64,000 bases of DNA from Bacteroidota bacterium (lineage in GTDB: Bacteria; Bacteroidota; Ignavibacteria; Ignavibacteriales; Ignavibacteriaceae). The DNA lies in the NCBI GenBank assembly GCA_021777835.1, contig JAJYDC010000003.1:151213-215212 (forward strand), written 5' to 3'. The translations under genes and the position numbers were made by a program. Below are positions 63,193 through 64,000 of this stretch, piece after piece (positions within the stretch are counted from its first letter, which is position 1; each line of letters opens with the position of its first letter). Under the pieces are notes generated by a model. That model was given only the letters and a program-made list of their open reading frames with translations, was not told the origin of the DNA and searched no databases.

Positions 63193-64000
63193 ATGAAAAA
63201 AATTAATTTACTCGTTTATATATTTTCTTTATTATCAGTAATTTATCCCGCAGGAAAACATACCGAAGGATATTTTACAAATAAAAATATAGCCAATCTC
63301 TCTGACGCGAAAGTTAATCATTCTCTAAAAAATAATACTGCCAAACAAAAATGGATAGCCGTTGATAACGTTGTTAGACATGCTATTCAGGATTCTGCTT
63401 TCCCTGGTGCTGTTCTTCTGGTGGAGCAAAATGGAAAAATTATTCATGAAAAGGCATTCGGTCATTATATGTATGATCTTAAATCAGGAAAGGTGGCTTT
63501 AAATTCAATCTATGATTTAGCTTCATGTACAAAAGTTGTTGCTACTACAACCGCAACAATGATTTGCTATGACCGGGGTCTTATTAAACTGGATGACAAA
63601 GTTGCCAAATATTTCCCTCAGTTTGCCGTACACGGAAAAGAAAACGTAACAATCAGGAATTTACTTCTGCACGATAGCGGACTTAGACCTGATATTAAAT
63701 CTTTTAAAGCATACGATTCCGTCTCTGACAAAGTAGATGCAGTTATGAATGAAATATTTCAAGATAGTTTGATTTACCCAACCGGGACGGAAATGGTTTA
63801 TTCCGATCTTAATTTTATACTGTTAGGGAAGATAATTGAGAAGGTGACTGGCGAAAGTTTGGATAAGTTTTGTAAAGAAAACATTTTCAAACCCTTGAAT
63901 ATGAAAAGTACAATGTTTAATCCTCCAAAGAAATTAATCTTCAGAATTGCACCAACTGAGATTGACAATTACTGGCGTCATAGATTAATTCGCGGTGAAG
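63193..64000 (+). CDS. Serine hydrolase / class C beta-lactamase-like protein, 3' end outside window
   Basis: The frame from ATG 63193 stays open for 269 codons to the window edge. A signal peptide (about 1-21) is followed by a beta-lactamase/penicillin-binding-protein fold. The Ser-x-x-Lys motif is in LASCTKVVATTTATM and the Tyr-x-Asn-like motif in MVYSDLNFILLGKIIEKVTG; LLLHDSGL is also typical. Members include esterases, D-aminopeptidases and beta-lactamases acting in the periplasm; the exact activity is open. About half or more of the protein is present. Confidence 0.88.
   Translation, partial: MKKINLLVYIFSLLSVIYPAGKHTEGYFTNKNIANLSDAKVNHSLKNNTAKQKWIAVDNVVRHAIQDSAFPGAVLLVEQNGKIIHEKAFGHYMYDLKSGKVALNSIYDLASCTKVVATTTATMICYDRGLIKLDDKVAKYFPQFAVHGKENVTIRNLLLHDSGLRPDIKSFKAYDSVSDKVDAVMNEIFQDSLIYPTGTEMVYSDLNFILLGKIIEKVTGESLDKFCKENIFKPLNMKSTMFNPPKKLIFRIAPTEIDNYWRHRLIRGE

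Noticed and set aside
1..64000. tRNA or rRNA genes
   Set aside because: No cloverleaf with a convincing TPsiC arm and no rRNA-like stretch was noticed by eye; a dedicated scan (tRNAscan-SE, Infernal) would settle this.

Overview
The window looks like a chromosomal segment of an AT-rich Gram-negative bacterium of the Bacteroidota/Chlorobiota/Ignavibacteriota (FCB) group. The signs are a TonB-dependent receptor with an N-terminal carboxypeptidase-regulatory domain paired with a DUF4249 lipoprotein, a TamB-like protein, a metallopeptidase/beta-propeller/outer-membrane-barrel fusion, and the ribosomal order rpsF-ssb-rpsR-rplI next to prs-rplY-pth. HybA/HybB-like and multiheme cytochrome genes point towards Ignavibacteria-like anaerobes, but that placement is inference.

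From 1 to 43.6 kb the content is mostly core. It starts with an RND efflux pump (permease cut by the window edge, plus its adaptor), an SRPBCC protein, the TonB receptor/DUF4249 pair, a WG-repeat protein and a YCII protein. Next come rfaE1/rfaE2 (ADP-heptose synthesis), tamB, rnr and the peptidase/barrel protein. Two translation clusters follow (prs-rplY-pth and rpsF-ssb-rpsR-rplI, facing rpmB), then tsaC, an SDR, a radical SAM enzyme, pyruvate kinase, a Lon-type protease, an aminotransferase, a DUF2911 protein and a macrodomain protein. A leftward operon (43.6 to 36.3 kb) encodes a membrane electron-transfer complex: a Tat-exported Fe-S protein, a HybB/NrfD membrane subunit and a 13-heme cytochrome c. 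It continues into a histidine kinase with periplasmic heme-binding motifs and two response regulators whose C-terminal halves are GcvH-like instead of DNA-binding.

From about 44.8 to 62.4 kb the character changes. Almost every gene is on the plus strand, the genes are small accessory types, and they are separated by 100-200 bp spacers. These spacers behave as integron attC sites: 18-nt left boxes built as 6 nt + C + 6 nt + A + 4 nt pair with 16-nt right boxes that lack exactly those two bases. A broken 3' fragment of an integron integrase (intI) sits inside the array. Cargo comprises a broken SppA/ClpP-fold serine protease gene, a Shedu-like nuclease, two unknown genes, a restriction-modification operon with a stop codon inside its GIY-YIG/helicase gene, a retron (ncRNA plus RT-TOPRIM), Phd/ParE, a Crp-like regulator with an NAD(P)H oxidoreductase, AbrB/VapC, a BrnA antitoxin with a BrnT remnant, DUF1801, a VOC protein and a dihydrofolate-reductase-like protein. 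An IS110-family (IS1111-type) element is inserted inside the attC site of the retron cassette.

The last 1.5 kb returns to single genes: a GNAT acetyltransferase and the start of a class C beta-lactamase-like serine hydrolase. The most notable systems are the decayed integron carrying a retron cassette hit by an attC-targeting IS, and the heme-sensor/GcvH-response-regulator circuit attached to a multiheme electron-transfer complex.
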